Below are positions 49,960-61,304 of a stretch of DNA of 64,000 nt, one piece after another. Origin of the DNA: Onychostoma macrolepis. Its lineage: Eukaryota > Chordata > Actinopteri > Cypriniformes > Cyprinidae. How positions within the stretch are numbered: the first letter of the stretch is position 1; each line of letters starts with the position of its first letter. Under the pieces are notes generated by a model that searched no databases, was not told where the DNA came from, and worked only from the letters and a program-made list of their open reading frames with translations. Where the stretch lies: positions 2,992,550 to 3,056,549 of the forward strand of contig NC_081173.1 in assembly GCF_012432095.1 (NCBI RefSeq). Reading direction: 5' to 3'. Both the position numbers and the translations under genes were made by a program.

Positions 49960-51088
49960 TTTCTTTTTCTTTTTTTTTTTTTAGTATTTGCTGTTATTAT
50001 ACAGTTATTCACAATACTCAATTCTGGTTGGTAAAATGTTCCCTATCAATATGAGATCAAATATAAAATATTAGATGAAACGCATAAACTAAATGAAATC
50101 ATTTGTACTTGAAGCACTAAAATTACTTTATGGAAATAAATAAAAACTGAAACTGAATTAAACCTTAATTACTCCCAAAAAGTTATATAATATTATATAA
50201 TATCCACAAACTTGGACGAAACTATTTTTTAAGTTTTGCATCCAGTTTCTATTGAGAATGCTGTATTCAAAGGTGCTAAAATTGCCCGTATATATATAAA
50301 AGTTTAATTCTGTTGCTGTGCGTTCTCCCAGGATGCAACACTTTTTCATTTGTGACTGTCATAGCGATTCACCGCAGACACTGATGCTCATTCAGGCCCT
50401 GATCTACATAAAGACTGTCAGATGGACTTTTGATTTAAGAAGCTTCTTTTATCCTCTGTTCTTTTTAAGCCGCAGCTCTAAAGTCCGTTCCATGAGAGCG
50501 CTCATGCATACAAACCTGACAGTCAGTCTAAAAACAAACGCTCATGTTCTCTTCCGGACGATGGAGCTGCAAACTTGCTCTTCAACGGGTTGTTGTTCGA
50601 AACAGTCAAGCGTAAGAAACGACATGCTTTAAATTTCAAATGCAGATGGAGGGCAGCTGTTGACCTTCAACGGAAGTTATTTGCAATGCACTTATAAAAA
50701 TAAAAAGTAGTAAAACAGTAATAAAAAGATACCATTGTTGGACCATATGTGCCTTTTCGTATACCATGGTGCTACCATGCAGTTCTTACTCTAGTATTTT
50801 GTGCTACCATGTAAACTGTGGAACATGGATATGTTGAGTGTATGATACTATGGTATTTCCAAGTTGCTCAATTTGACCACTTCAGGGTCTTGAGGTAAAA
50901 CAAACAAACAAACAAACAAAATACACTGAATATGTCTCCAGATATTTAAAATACAGGGGGAAATATCTCTATCTGTAACCTTTCATGATATATTTCACAA
51001 TTTTATATTACAGGTCAATCTTGTAATAGAAAATTGCTAGATTTGCCTCATTAGGCCCTTACATAAAAAAAAAAAAAAAGCAAACAAA
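49960..51088. other. Intronic DNA with minor repeats
   Basis: Poly-T near 49970; ACCATGGT-type palindromic motifs around 50740-50860; (AAAC)n at 50898-50920. No exon. Confidence 0.45.
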
Positions 51089-51232
51089 CAAAAAAACATG
51101 ATTTTCACATTTGAAATCACATGGAAAAATCACAAGATTCACATGGGTTTCACATGTGTTTCACATGTGTTTCACGTATTTTGCTTGTGATTTTCAACAT
51201 GTAGTTCATGTGTTTTTTCTGTGAGGAGAAAG
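51089..51232. repeat. 'tcacatgtgttt' internally repetitive element
   Basis: 'ttcacatgtgtttcacatgt' and variants (tcacatgg, tcacatttg, tcacgta) repeat at 10-13 bp spacing. Resembles a common cyprinid interspersed repeat; ends not defined. Confidence 0.55.
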
Positions 51233-51341
51233 ATATCCTGTACAATTATTGTACGTGTAATTGATCCTACTCATAACACTCGGATTCAAACCTGCATCAC
51301 CCGGCATGAGAGGCAATTGTGCTAAGAAGTACACTAAAGAC

Positions 51342-52832
51342 TGGGGGTGTGCAACGGAGCCATTATTTGTATCTGTATCTGTATCTGTGACAATCTCAAA
51401 ATTATTTGTATCTGTATCTGTATTCGGATAGATCCGGAAGTGGGCGTTGCTTAAACCGGAAGTTCATCAAATTACACGAAAATACCATTTTAAATGCAAA
51501 TCTGTTCGATTCGTAGTTTTCATTTAACAAATATGCCTTGTATAACTAAATAAATTATTCTTTTTTATTAAAATTATAACTTTGTAAATATCTTCTATTT
51601 AAAACTTTATCCAAAAAGTAAAATAACTGTGTTCTTCTTATTTTTTAAACTTTGTGTACAAATTTGACAAGAGACAAGCATCCACAATCTTAAATAAGAG
51701 CAGCAGTAGAAAAAAAGAAGCTGAAAGAAAAAAAATTGAAATGGAATGAAAGTGTTCAGTAGCCTACTCATAGCAGAATGACAATAAAGCTCTCTTGAAC
51801 TTTAAGTAATTAGATCATCTGTTGCGGGAGTCTGTGATCATTTACAAGTTTTTTATCAACAGAGCGCAACAAATCATTTGGATCCTCCGAAAGCCTTGAT
51901 CAAACATCGCTTTTCTTCGTCTTGTATAAATAAATGTAATGCCATTCACGAAAAGGTCTAATGTCATGCGTTTTTACAGTTGGATTTTGAAAAGGTTTGA
52001 AGTTAGGACCGTTTTTAGGATATTTTTATCAAGTTAGTTGATATAACTCCAGACAAAGCTCTGATTTCTGAGAGACGTGCATAGACCCCAACACGGCTAT
52101 TGATTTGTGCTCATTTCATTCATATAGGCTAGTTTACACTCATTCACTTTATACATCCAGGCCCATAGCCAGCTATGAGGTCCAGACCTCCGTAAATGTT
52201 TCATGTTCAAAAATAAAATTTGAAAACATATGAAAAATTATTTAAAATAATGTCGCTGAATAAATTCACGTGGCCGACTCGCAACAGCTGCGAAACACAG
52301 GAGTGAAGGAGCTTGGCGCAAGTGCAGCCTCCGCTCCGCCATGTTGCCAGATCTAGTTAATACAAGCTTCGCTGGACTTGTTTTAATGCTTAATGTAACA
52401 GCATTAGGGCATTAATAAAGTGGGAAGATGAAGGTTGAGGTTAGAGATTCTGTATCTTATTTGCAAATTAAAGATTTAAACTTATTTTGGTGCATTTGTC
52501 AGGAGATTGGTTGTGTTTGTTTTTTGTAGCAATATCTGGCAACACTGCTAGCCAGCACTGACAGGCAGCAATCAAAAAAGGAGCTCGAGGATAGTTTATT
52601 GCTGAGGAGACCACATTAGTTAGACAAACGCAATGATCACCATGATAACGGATTTATCCGAATAACAGAAAAAATATTCGGCAGACACAATCACAATCAC
52701 ACTAATGTAGTGCTGTTCCAGCAAATGTGATTGTGTCTGCCGAATATTTTTTCTGTTATTCGGATAAATCTGTTATTCGTTTTGAAGCCATTATCCGTGC
52801 CTTTCCGAATAAGGTATTCTGGCACATCCCTA
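51342..52832. mobile_element. hAT-type non-autonomous element, 1.49 kb
   Basis: Perfect 8-bp target duplication ctaaagac at 51334-51341 and 52833-52840. Ends tgggggtgtgc and, reversed, tagggatgtgc form short inverted repeats of hAT type. The left interior repeats 'tatctg' and the right contains a long perfect hairpin. No transposase-like frame. Insertion is confirmed by the uninterrupted neighbouring unit at about 53020. Confidence 0.88.
52651..52770. repeat. Perfect 45-bp inverted repeat (hairpin)
   Basis: 52651-52695 (from gatttatccgaataacagaa) is the exact reverse complement of 52726-52770, with a 30-nt loop. It lies at the right end of the hAT-type element. Such a structure in transcribed intron RNA would form a long perfect duplex. 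Confidence 0.95.
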
Positions 52833-53130
52833 CTAAAGACCTCTAGCTCCCTTCTTCAGGCCAAAGCAGTGAAGTTTACATATATAGCTCTCACTAGCTT
52901 TCCTTCATTACACTCACCCCCATCCGGGTCATGGCACCAATGTGCTACCGGCACCACTCTCAGAGGCATGCAAACCAACGTCACCTGGCATTGGAAACAA
53001 TTGCACAAAAAGAAGTGTGCTAAACACCTCTAGCACACCTCTTGAGACCAAGAAAGTGAAGTTTATATATACTGTATAGCTTTTTTCTAGCTGCCCTCAC
53101 ACCTATCCGGGTCACGGCACCAATCTGTTA

Positions 53131-54396
53131 TACAAGGACTGTCTCAGTTTTCATCAAAAATGATTGGGATCCTTATTTTTGTTGCTTTAATTTCACTTGT
53201 CTGTTCTTGCATTCTGGCTCATTGAATCTCTGTGGGTTCTGGTGACATTCTAAATGAATAAATAGATGTTCTTCAGTTGATAAATAAGCCCAGCTGAGCA
53301 GGAGCCTTCCTGACAGATGTTATAACAACTTTGAGTTTATTTTTATGAATTGTAAAAATAATACAAAAAGCAAGAGACTCAGAATTATTGAGTTAATGCC
53401 TGCCACCTGTTTTGAAAAAAAAAAAAGTAATTTCTCTGAAATCCAGCCCTGAAAACAACATGGCAAGCTTCAGAAAAGTGTCACATCCGAGAAACACCAT
53501 TAAAGTTAGATCTGTTATCGTTCATATTAAATTAATTATTATTCTTCAAACTGTCTTCCTGTACTGTTTGTTCTACAGACAGGAATTAAACCTAAAAACA
53601 ATGTGGCTTGAGGACTATTTTAAGCAACTAGACATGGTGAATGATAAAACTAGCAAACAAAATATTCCACAGATTTAGACTGAAGGGTGGAAAAGTACAA
53701 ATCTGGGGCAAAAATGAATAATAAGAAAAGAAAGACAGCATATAATGTCCTCAAGACACTGAGCAATCAAAATCATTTTACCTGTCACTGAGACGCAACA
53801 CTCAGTATTTTGTGTTTGTTGTGTCTGTGAAACATTTGTTGGGGTTTCTTTAATTTGTACCTGTTAGTTTCTCACTGTATGTAATGTCATTTTTGTGGTA
53901 CTTTGGTGGCAGACATTAGAGGTTTAATAACTGTGTCAGCATGATTAATTATGGTGGAGTACCCAAGCAGAGCTGCCATCATCACTGCACTGATTACACC
54001 TGCTTTAAACTACATTAGCCACAGTGAACTCTGCCCTGCCCCACCGCCACAGCAATCATTTATGCTCACTGTGTATAATTGTGAGCTTAGCAAGAGCTCC
54101 ATCCCAGCCACCCAACACAAAGGTTGAAGTGTAATTTATATATGTGTATTAGTGTTGGGAATTTTTCAGTGACTCTTTCTGAAGGTTACATTATTACACC
54201 AGTAGGTGTCAACAAGTGACTGTAAATAAGTGAGCCGTTGTATAATTCACTCAACCGGTTTGATTAGAAAGTCTGATTTGTTAAGGAATGATACAACACT
54301 TCTGTGTACTGCTTGGTACGCAGTGGTTGATTCTGTTTCATCTAGTGCCAAGTAAATGCAGAAAGTAACAATCTCTCTCTCACTGTCTCTCTCCAG
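53131..54396. other. 3' end of the large intron
   Basis: No element recognised. Ends in a 30-nt CT-rich acceptor tract. Confidence 0.5.
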
Positions 54397-54668
54397 GCTC
54401 CTACATGCTGGTGAACTCTTCTCAGTATGGTGCGGGACAGCGGGCTCAGCTCATGTTACGTCCGCTGAGTGAGAACGACACACACTGTGTGCAGTTCAGT
54501 TATTTTCTGTACAGCCGTGACGGACACAGTCCCGGGGTCCTAACCGTGTATGTGCGTGTAAACGGCGGCTCGCGGGGAAATGCCGTGTGGAATGTGTCCG
54601 GCTCTCAGGGGCGGCAGTGGCATCAGGTGGAGCTGGCTGTCAGCACCTTCTGGCCCAGCGAGTACCAG
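54397..54668 (+). CDS. ptpru: Internal exon: middle of MAM domain, receptor tyrosine phosphatase PTPRU-like
   Basis: Seen: a strong pyrimidine tract (ctctctctcactgtctctctccag) precedes a 272-bp exon that ends at cag|gtgaga. Its first two bases complete the Gly codon begun by the previous exon. It then encodes 90 codons and ends in phase 0. The peptide starts SYMLVNSSQ, contains SENDTHCVQFSYFLYSRDGH and YVRVNGG, and ends AVSTFWPSEYQ. This is the core of a MAM domain: conserved third Cys (in DTHC), W-N-x-S-G, and the terminal FWP.EYQ strand. Three N-glycosylation sequons are visible (NSS, NDT, NVS). Within the R2B family, the CVQFSYFLYSRDGHSPG wording is characteristic of PTPRU; the paralogues have a different FHY-type segment here. 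272 bp is also the size I recall for the matching mammalian exon. The fourth MAM cysteine must be in the next exon, beyond this window. A fish duplicate (ptprua/ptprub) cannot be told apart from two exons. Confidence 0.93.
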
Positions 54669-54894
54669 GTGAGACCAATGTCATGCACAAACACTCAAAT
54701 GCATGTTGACTTTATGTAGCAAGTTACAGTTTTTTTTTTTAGTTATTACAGATGAAAGTAATGGCTGTTACTTAATAATCTGATGAGAAACAAAAAAGTA
54801 CATTGACTTAATTGATTGTACTTTACTGCACTTGTAATTAATTCTTACTGAAGTTATTACTATTGCAATTAATTATTATAAGATTTTATGTACA

Positions 54895-55395
54895 GTACCT
54901 TTCAAAAGTGTGGGGTCAGTCATGTTTCTGAATGGAGTCTCTAATGCCCACCAAGGCTGCATCTATTTGATCAAAAATACAGTAGAAACAGTTATATTGT
55001 GGAATATTATTTGATTTTAAATAACTCTTTTCGATTCAAATATATTGTTATTTTTATTTAATTTTTTTCTCCCTTTGAGTCAAAGCTGAATTTTCAGCAT
55101 CATTACTCATTAGTCTTCAGTGTCACTTGATTCTTCATAAACCATTCTAATATGTTGATTTGCTGCTCAAGAAAAAATTCTGATTGGCATCAATGTTGAA
55201 AACAGTTTTTTCTGGTTAATATTTTTGTTAATTTTTTGTTAAATTTATTTTTCTTTGATGAATAGAAAAAATGAAAATCCTTTATAACATTATACATGTC
55301 TTTACTGAAACTTTTGATCAATTTAATGTGTCCTTGCTGAATAAATGCTTTAATATCTTATTAACTCACTGACCTCAAACTTTTGAAAATCATCA
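54895..55395 (+). repeat. Near-complete copy of dispersed 'gatcaaaaatacag' family
   Basis: Starts 'acctttcaaaagtgtggggt', then 'tgcatctatttgatcaaaaa', 'gctgaattttcagcatcatt', 'ttgatttgctgctcaag', 'tgtccttgctgaataaatg', and ends 'cactgacctcaaacttttga'. Start and end are inverted repeats, which supports a DNA-transposon origin. Confidence 0.8.
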
Positions 55396-55955
55396 AAACC
55401 ACTGTAATAAATGTTAGCCTTTCCTCGACCATGTGAAACTGGCCATTTTTTGCTACTGTACCTTTAAGAGCATTTATGTAAATTATTTCTGTTGCGACTG
55501 GCTAACCTCCCTAATAGTTTACTCTGTTATTCGTCATTAGCTGGGTCAAATACAGTTGCTGAATATTCAATTTTATTAATTTATATAAAACATAGGTGGT
55601 CACATGTTAATATGCTTATCCTTACAAAAAACAATACATTTGCATTTAATTTATGGCAACATTTTTCATCACTACTGCTGAACAGCTTTTTAGTAATACT
55701 TTGGTTAATAAACATGCCACTAAAAAGTTGGCAAACCTGTGAAAGTCCATCACTCCTACCTGCTTCTGATTTCAATATACCATAAAAAAAAACATAAAAA
55801 AGGGGATCTTTAGACTGTGTAATATAATACAATAAACTCTTTTATTGCAAAATATCAACTAAAATCCTGTTTTCCAAGAGTTATACATTTACATGATGAC
55901 ATTTACTGTAAGACTGGGTGTATACATTATTTCTTCAGACCCACTCCTGTATATA
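55396..55955. other. Intronic DNA, no recognised feature
   Basis: AT-rich, no exon signals. Confidence 0.45.
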
Positions 55956-56330
55956 CAGTTATGCTCATAAGTTTACACACCCCTTGCAGAATGTGCAAAA
56001 TGTTAATAATTGAAACAAAATAAGAGGGATAATGAAAATTGCATGCTATGTTTATTTAGTACCATCCTGAATAAGCTAGTTCACATAACAGATGTTTACA
56101 TATACTCCACAAGACAAAATAATAAATTAATATATAAAAATGACCCCATTCAAAAGTTTATATACCCTTGAATCTTAATACTATGTGTCATTTCCTGGAT
56201 GATCCACAACTGTTTTTATATTAAGTGAAGGTTGTTCATGAATCCCTTGTTTGTCCTGAGCAGTTCTCATTTTTTATTTGTTTATGCCAAAAAACATTGG
56301 GATATTAATTAAAGATCATGCTCCATGAAG
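55956..56330 (+). mobile_element. Truncated Tc1-type terminal region
   Basis: Begins after TA with 'cagttatgctcataagttta', then 'cacaccccttgcagaatgtg' and 'ccattcaaaagtttatatac'. This is the end of a fish Tc1-like family whose members give 'tacagttatgctcataag'. The opposite end was not found. Confidence 0.6.
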
Positions 56331-56399
56331 ATATTTTGTACATTTCCTACTGTAAATATATAAAACTTAATTTTTGATTAGTAATATGCATTGCTAAGA

Positions 56400-56615
56400 A
56401 CTTCATTTGGTCAACTTTAAAGGCAATTTTCTCAATATTTAGATTTTTTTGCACCCTTAGATTCCAGATTTTCAAATAGTTGTATCTCAGCCAAATATTG
56501 TCCTATCCTAACAAACCATGCATTGAAAAGCTTATGTATTCATATTTCAGATGATGTATAAATCTCAGTTTCGAAAAATTGACCCTTATGACTGGTTTTG
56601 TGGTCCAGGATCATA
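56400..56615 (+). repeat. Dispersed repeat ending 'ggttttgtggtccaggatca'
   Basis: 'ttgcacccttagattccaga', 'tgtatctcagccaaatattg', 'tgacccttatgactggtttt' occur in this order in many fish repeats I recall. No coding capacity. Confidence 0.55.
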
Positions 56616-57960
56616 CTATATATGCACACACAAACACATATTTTGTCCCCACCACTAAATAGTCTATTATCTTCAGCTCTTGGCTCTGGTCAGAGGGCGT
56701 GTTATTGAGTCACTTGTTCCTCTGATGGTTAGCGCACAGAACACTGTCACCTTGTTAAAGGCTATGATTAATAACTCGCCCCTCATTTGCTCTCCAAAAA
56801 GCCCATAATGACCAGTAAGTTGAGTATGTGTGTGTGTGTGTGTACGTGAGTACAGAGTCAATTGACCCCCGCTTGTGTGTGTGTGACCCGTTTGAAAGAG
56901 GAGGTCCGGTGTGGTTTCCATAACCCCGACCCGTATCGCTCCTCTCTCCATAAATCAGACCAGCCTTAATGAGATTACAGCGCTGCCACGATCAATGCAC
57001 TCACACACACACGCACTCGCTCACAGTGCACCACAGGGTTCCCAGACAGACAATGTGAGGAAATTATCCTAGCCCTCTGGTTCTGTTGCTCGCTCTCCAT
57101 CTCATTTTTTTCCTCTGTGGAAAATGGTGTCTGGTTTGCCCAGACGTGCTGTGGTGGAATATACATGGAATATGGTCAATTCGAGGTGTTTGGAGATGTG
57201 GTGACGCATCTTAGTCAACTGTAGTTAGCTTGTAGTAATTGCCTGCAGTCATTTATGACACTGTAATTCATAATATGTAAGCGTGTGATGAATGTTGTGT
57301 GTAATTGGGTAAAGGAACAGGGACAGATACAAATGCACATGAAGACGCAGATAAATTGCTGCATTTGTATTGTCAAGAGCCGATAATGAGGCAGCAGGGC
57401 AGAGGAATAACAAACTCTGAAATGAGCTGCTTACATAGAGAAGCATTTAAAGCATCACAGGTACACCGACAATACCAAGGCTGTTCTAAAATGTAGGCAG
57501 ATGCCATCTGAAGGCCATTTCACACCAAATGCATTACAAAAAAGTGAAACAAACCGCTGACAGATAGACCTTTCTCACCAAAAGCTGAAGTGAACATGCA
57601 TCAGGCTGAAGTAAACACAAATTCACACTTTTACACAGCTTTCAGATATCCTACCAAACAAACAAAATATGTTTAATTAAAGCCACAGTCATTTGTGGTT
57701 GTTTGTATGGGTGGATTTGAACACGAAAGGTCACCAGCAAGAAACTGGTAATTAAAGTGAGATCAAATGCACATATTATATTTGTATTTTTTAAAGTATT
57801 ATTTATTATTACAGGTTTGCATAATAAGGGTCGTATTCCCCTGTGCATTTTTGTTTATTTTGAGGAATGCTGCATCTGTTTTGTGTGAATGGAACAGGTA
57901 AAGAGCATCTGTTGTATCAATTATTATTGGTGCTCATTATTAATAATAGCTCTCATATTT
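56616..57960. other. Intronic DNA with CA/GT-rich patches
   Basis: GT/CA runs near 56828-56845, 56872-56884 and 57000. 56640-57170 is balanced and repeat-free otherwise. Confidence 0.4.
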
Positions 57961-58330
57961 TTTCAGTGTGTTATGCTTAATTTTGTGGAAACCATGATAC
58001 ATTTATACAGGATTATTTGATCAATAGAAAGTCCAGAGAACATAATGTATTTGAAATAGAAATCTTTTGTAACATTATATATGTATTTAATGTCACTTTT
58101 GATCAATTTAATTTGTCCTTGCTGAATAAAAGTATTCCAATAAATAAATAAAAAAATAAATAATAATAATAAATAAATAATGGTAGTTGTGGTTTCCACA
58201 AAAAGTATTAAGCAGCAAAAACTGTTTTCAACATTGATAATAATTAGAAATGTTTCTTGAGCAGCAAATCAGCATATTAAAATTATTAAGGATCATTTGA
58301 CATGAAAACAGTTATTTTATTTCACAATAT
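57961..58330. repeat. Fold-back copy of dispersed 'gatcaaaaatacag' family
   Basis: The forward 3' half ('ttttgtggaaaccatgatac' ... 'gtccttgctgaataaaagta') is followed by a reverse half starting 'tggtttccacaaaaagtatt' and 'aacattgataataattagaa'. The two halves face each other across an ATAAATAA-rich spacer. Confidence 0.7.
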
Positions 58331-59548
58331 TGAACAAATAAATTAATAACAGCGGTGAGCATGATTGGCATCTTTGAAAAACATTTTAAACTTTTGACTG
58401 TTAATGTACATTCATATTTCACCCTCTCTTTCCTCCATCCATTCGTTCTGTAATCTGTGTTGGTTTGACCTGTTTGTTCCCATCCCTCTCATGCTCTCTA
58501 TTTCTCTCAGTTATGGCTCACGGGTCACTGAAAACCTCTTGGGCAGCTACACCCGGCTTGCACAGATTAAATCAACTCACGTATGCTCCCTTTGGGTGAC
58601 AGCGGAGGAAAGAGAGAGGAAAAGAAATGAATGAAAGATAGAATGGAGGAACGAGAGAGCGCATGAGTGCTACATGAGTACCCGAGCGGGTCTGTAGAGA
58701 TGAGATCAGCAGTCAGGCCCATGGGGCGGCAGCTTGTATTAAGGATATCATTTCCCCCTCCTCCTAATCCTACCTGGGAAAACACAAAGGATCTGGATCA
58801 TTCGGCTCCAGCACTCGCTGTCACCACTAAAACTGGTGTAGAGTTCTCCCTATGAGGCTGATATGACACATTTGTGAAACCAATTTAAACAGTTAGCTGC
58901 CAACTAAGGGCTCTATGGACGTCAGGCTTAGCAAAGCTGGCCGTGTAGATGCTTTGCTTTAACATAGAGGGTCCTAAAATTTTAATAAGTCAAGATCCCT
59001 CTAGAGGGATATCGCTTCTGATAGACATCCCAGCCAGTTTGTGACAAGGGAGGCCACAGAGGATGAGACTAGTTTACAGAAAGCAGAGCAGTAGCCTACT
59101 ATATTTTAAGTTTTTCCAGTTATTAAAGCCTGTTATTTAAAGCTTGCACAAATAAAGATGGAATTACATAAACATGTTTTTCATATCTGGCATAACAGAA
59201 AGAGAAAAGAACAGAACACAATAGACAAGCAAGCAGACAAAATGTCACAAATCACAAATACATGTTTTCTATTACTTGAATTAATATGACAACACTCAAA
59301 AGCTGAGCACATTTTGAATCATGCTGAATTTAATCTTACTTTTAGAAACTAAAAGCAGGAACAAAATGCAAGCAAAGTGATTGTGACATGACCTGGACTC
59401 ATAACTGAGCTTGCAAACACTCCACAAGTCCACGTCTTCAATATGGTAATTAATTTTAAATTTGGTGTGATCCAGCTTTAATGTTTACTCGCATACAAAC
59501 GTAAAATTTAATCTTGGATAAGAACTTTAATTTTTGCAAGACAGTAGT
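58331..59548. other. Intronic DNA, no recognised feature
   Basis: No exon signals or transposon ends. 58500-58860 is balanced in composition. Confidence 0.4.
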
Positions 59549-60830
59549 TGTCAGGGTGCACACACACACAAGGGGAGCGAGGAGACAAGGATGAACTCAA
59601 ATAAGAGTCTTTAATCCAAAATCCATGGGGCTGCTTACGGGGTATCAGGAGCCCTCTGGGGCTATCCTCAGGAACAGGAAGCCCTCCGTGGGCTAAACAC
59701 AGGGACAGGAGCCCTCTCCGTGGGCTAAACTCAGGAACAGGACTATCCACAGGAACAGGAGCCCATACTGGGCTAGGCTCAGAATCTGAGGTCCTTTATT
59801 GGGCATGACGGAAGCACAACAGCCCTCCTTGGGCTGGACATGGAGTCAGGGGCCCTCACAGGGTAAACTCAGGAACTGCTTCCATCTCAGCAACAGGAGA
59901 GGCAAGGGAATGATCTCTGTGGCCATAAATAGAGGAGTCGCCTGCCCCTGACGAGTCTCCATGGACATGACCGACAAGACAAGGTAGGTCACAACAAGAC
60001 TTTAAAATGACTGGACTCTGGTCAGGACACTGGGAACGGCACTCCTGGCCATGACTACAGAACTGGATGCTCTGGACGGCCGGCGGGCTTGAGGGAGCCA
60101 CAGCTGGCGGGTGTGAGTGAGCGGCGGCCCGCAAACTTGACTGAAGAGTGGCTGGCAGCTTGGGATAACCGCAGCTGGCTAGCTGGACAGATGATCGGTC
60201 GACAGACTTGACTGATGATCTACCAGCAGGCGTAACTTCGTAGTGGCCGGTGAACTTGACTAATGACCGGCCGGCAAACTTGACTGATGAGCAGCCAGCG
60301 GGCTTGGGTTAGCCACAGCCGGCGGGCTTGACAGATGAACGGCCGGCGAACTTGACTGACGAGCGGCTGGTGGACTCACAGCGCTTGGGGTGATCCCGCC
60401 AAACTCCCACGCATTATCTACGGGACTATGGCGGAAGGACAAGTGGCGACTTCCATGCCGCGGGGGAAAACAAACAGGAACAAAACAAAACACTTTCAAA
60501 AAACAAAAAACAAAACGGTGAAAAGGGGCGCCGCTTACTTTCAGTTTCGGTCTGGTCTTCTGTCATGGTGCACACACACGAGAGAAGCGAGGAGACGAGG
60601 ATGAACTCAAATAATAGTCTTTAATTCAAAACTCAACATAGGCAAGGCAAGGCAAGGCCGGGAGTAACGAGTAGACCAGATGAAAAGGAACTGAACAGAC
60701 AGGAAGTAAATACACAGGATAATCAAACACACACAGCTGAACAAAATCATATTAACTAATCAACCTTAACAAGGACAGGAAAATAACCATATATGGACAC
60801 AAGAGGGTGGGAAACACACAACACACGACA
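59549..60830 (-). mobile_element. Non-autonomous LTR element with internal tandem repeats
   Basis: Two copies of an LTR end, 'tgtca(g/t)ggtgcacacacac' with 'gaactcaaataa(g/t)agtct' and 'ttaat(c/t)caaaa', lie at 59549-59621 and 60561 onward. The right-hand one continues to about 60830, ending 'cacacgaca', giving a 270-bp LTR. The left is truncated to its 3' part. On the minus strand the LTRs run TGTC...GACA and contain an ATTAAAG polyadenylation signal. Between them are degenerate repeats: 'cagga(a/c)caggagccc' units at 59640-59870, then 'ggcgaacttgactga' units of about 30 bp at 60080-60370. No gag, protease, reverse transcriptase or integrase motif was seen, so it could only move with help from another element. 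No target duplication found. Confidence 0.6.
60561..60830 (-). repeat. Complete LTR of the element at 59549-60830
   Basis: 270 bp, ends TGTCA/CGACA on the + strand (TGTCG...TGACA on the minus strand). Includes a CGAGGAGACGAGGATGAACT block shared with the truncated partner and a (GGCAA)n run at 60640-60660. Confidence 0.6.
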
Positions 60831-61019
60831 CAAGGGCAATGCACTTTTATGAACAGACGTTAAAGACCTTTTTTTTCATCACGAGCCACATATGCATGTG
60901 AAGAGAGTAGTCTGCAAAATTAGCATGTATGAAGAAGAGCTCTCATTTCTAAAAACTATGACAGCCAGCTACACAGATTCTACTGTTAAGTGTTTAGTTT
61001 AGCATTTTTTTAAACTTTA

Positions 61020-61168
61020 TTTTTGCCTTTATTTTGATAGTACAGTAAAGTAACGACAGGAAGTGAAGTGGGAGAGAGAGAGGGGGCAGGATCAGAAAAG
61101 GTTCACAAACCAAGACTCAATCTAAGGACACCCAGAGCGCAACGGATACCAAGGCTATCGGCACCGAC
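61020..61168 (-). mobile_element. tRNA-like SINE fragment
   Basis: On the minus strand: 'gtcggtgccgatagccttgg' (A-box-like) and 'gattgagtcttggtttgtg' (B-box-like), then 'tctctctctcccacttcact' and 'tcctgtcgttactttactgt' with an A-rich end. Matches a common cyprinid repeat layout. Another SINE-tail scrap (catttagcagatgctttt) is at 61221-61238. Confidence 0.6.
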
Positions 61169-61304
61169 TTTAGTTTAGAATTCTGAACTGCTAAGTGTAT
61201 TTATTTATTTATTTTTTTTCATTTAGCAGATGCTTTTTAGAAATGAGGGATAATTGTTACTAGTTGTAAGTGCATATGGATAAAAGTGCTTGAACAGTGA
61301 AAGC

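Larger units (their letters stand above)
51289..53130. repeat. Two tandem units of a dispersed repeat, one split by a hAT-type element
   Basis: Unit 1 (51289-51341 joined to 52833-52960) and unit 2 (about 52968-53130) align: 'aagaagtacactaaagac' + 'ctctagctcccttcttcagg' versus 'aagaagtgtgctaaacacct' + 'ctagcacacctcttgagacc'. Both then read 'gtgaagttta(c/t)atata' and 'atccgggtca(t/c)ggcacc'. Unit 2 is an unoccupied paralogous site for the insertion in unit 1. Confidence 0.8.
7195..54396 (+). other. ptpru: 47.2-kb intron splitting the MAM domain
   Basis: The donor gtgagt at 7195 and the acceptor ctctccag ending at 54396 are joined by matching phase (1) and by continuity of the MAM domain across the junction (...SDLTR | G | SYMLVN...). 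The length is 47,202 bp. It holds at least a dozen transposon-derived elements and several repeat-poor stretches. I found no further in-frame MAM-like exon in it. Confidence 0.88.

Noticed and set aside
59508..60499. Pro/Ser/Ala-rich minus frames that look like a disordered protein
   Set aside because: They follow degenerate tandem repeats within an LTR-bounded element, are broken into several frames, and show no known domain.
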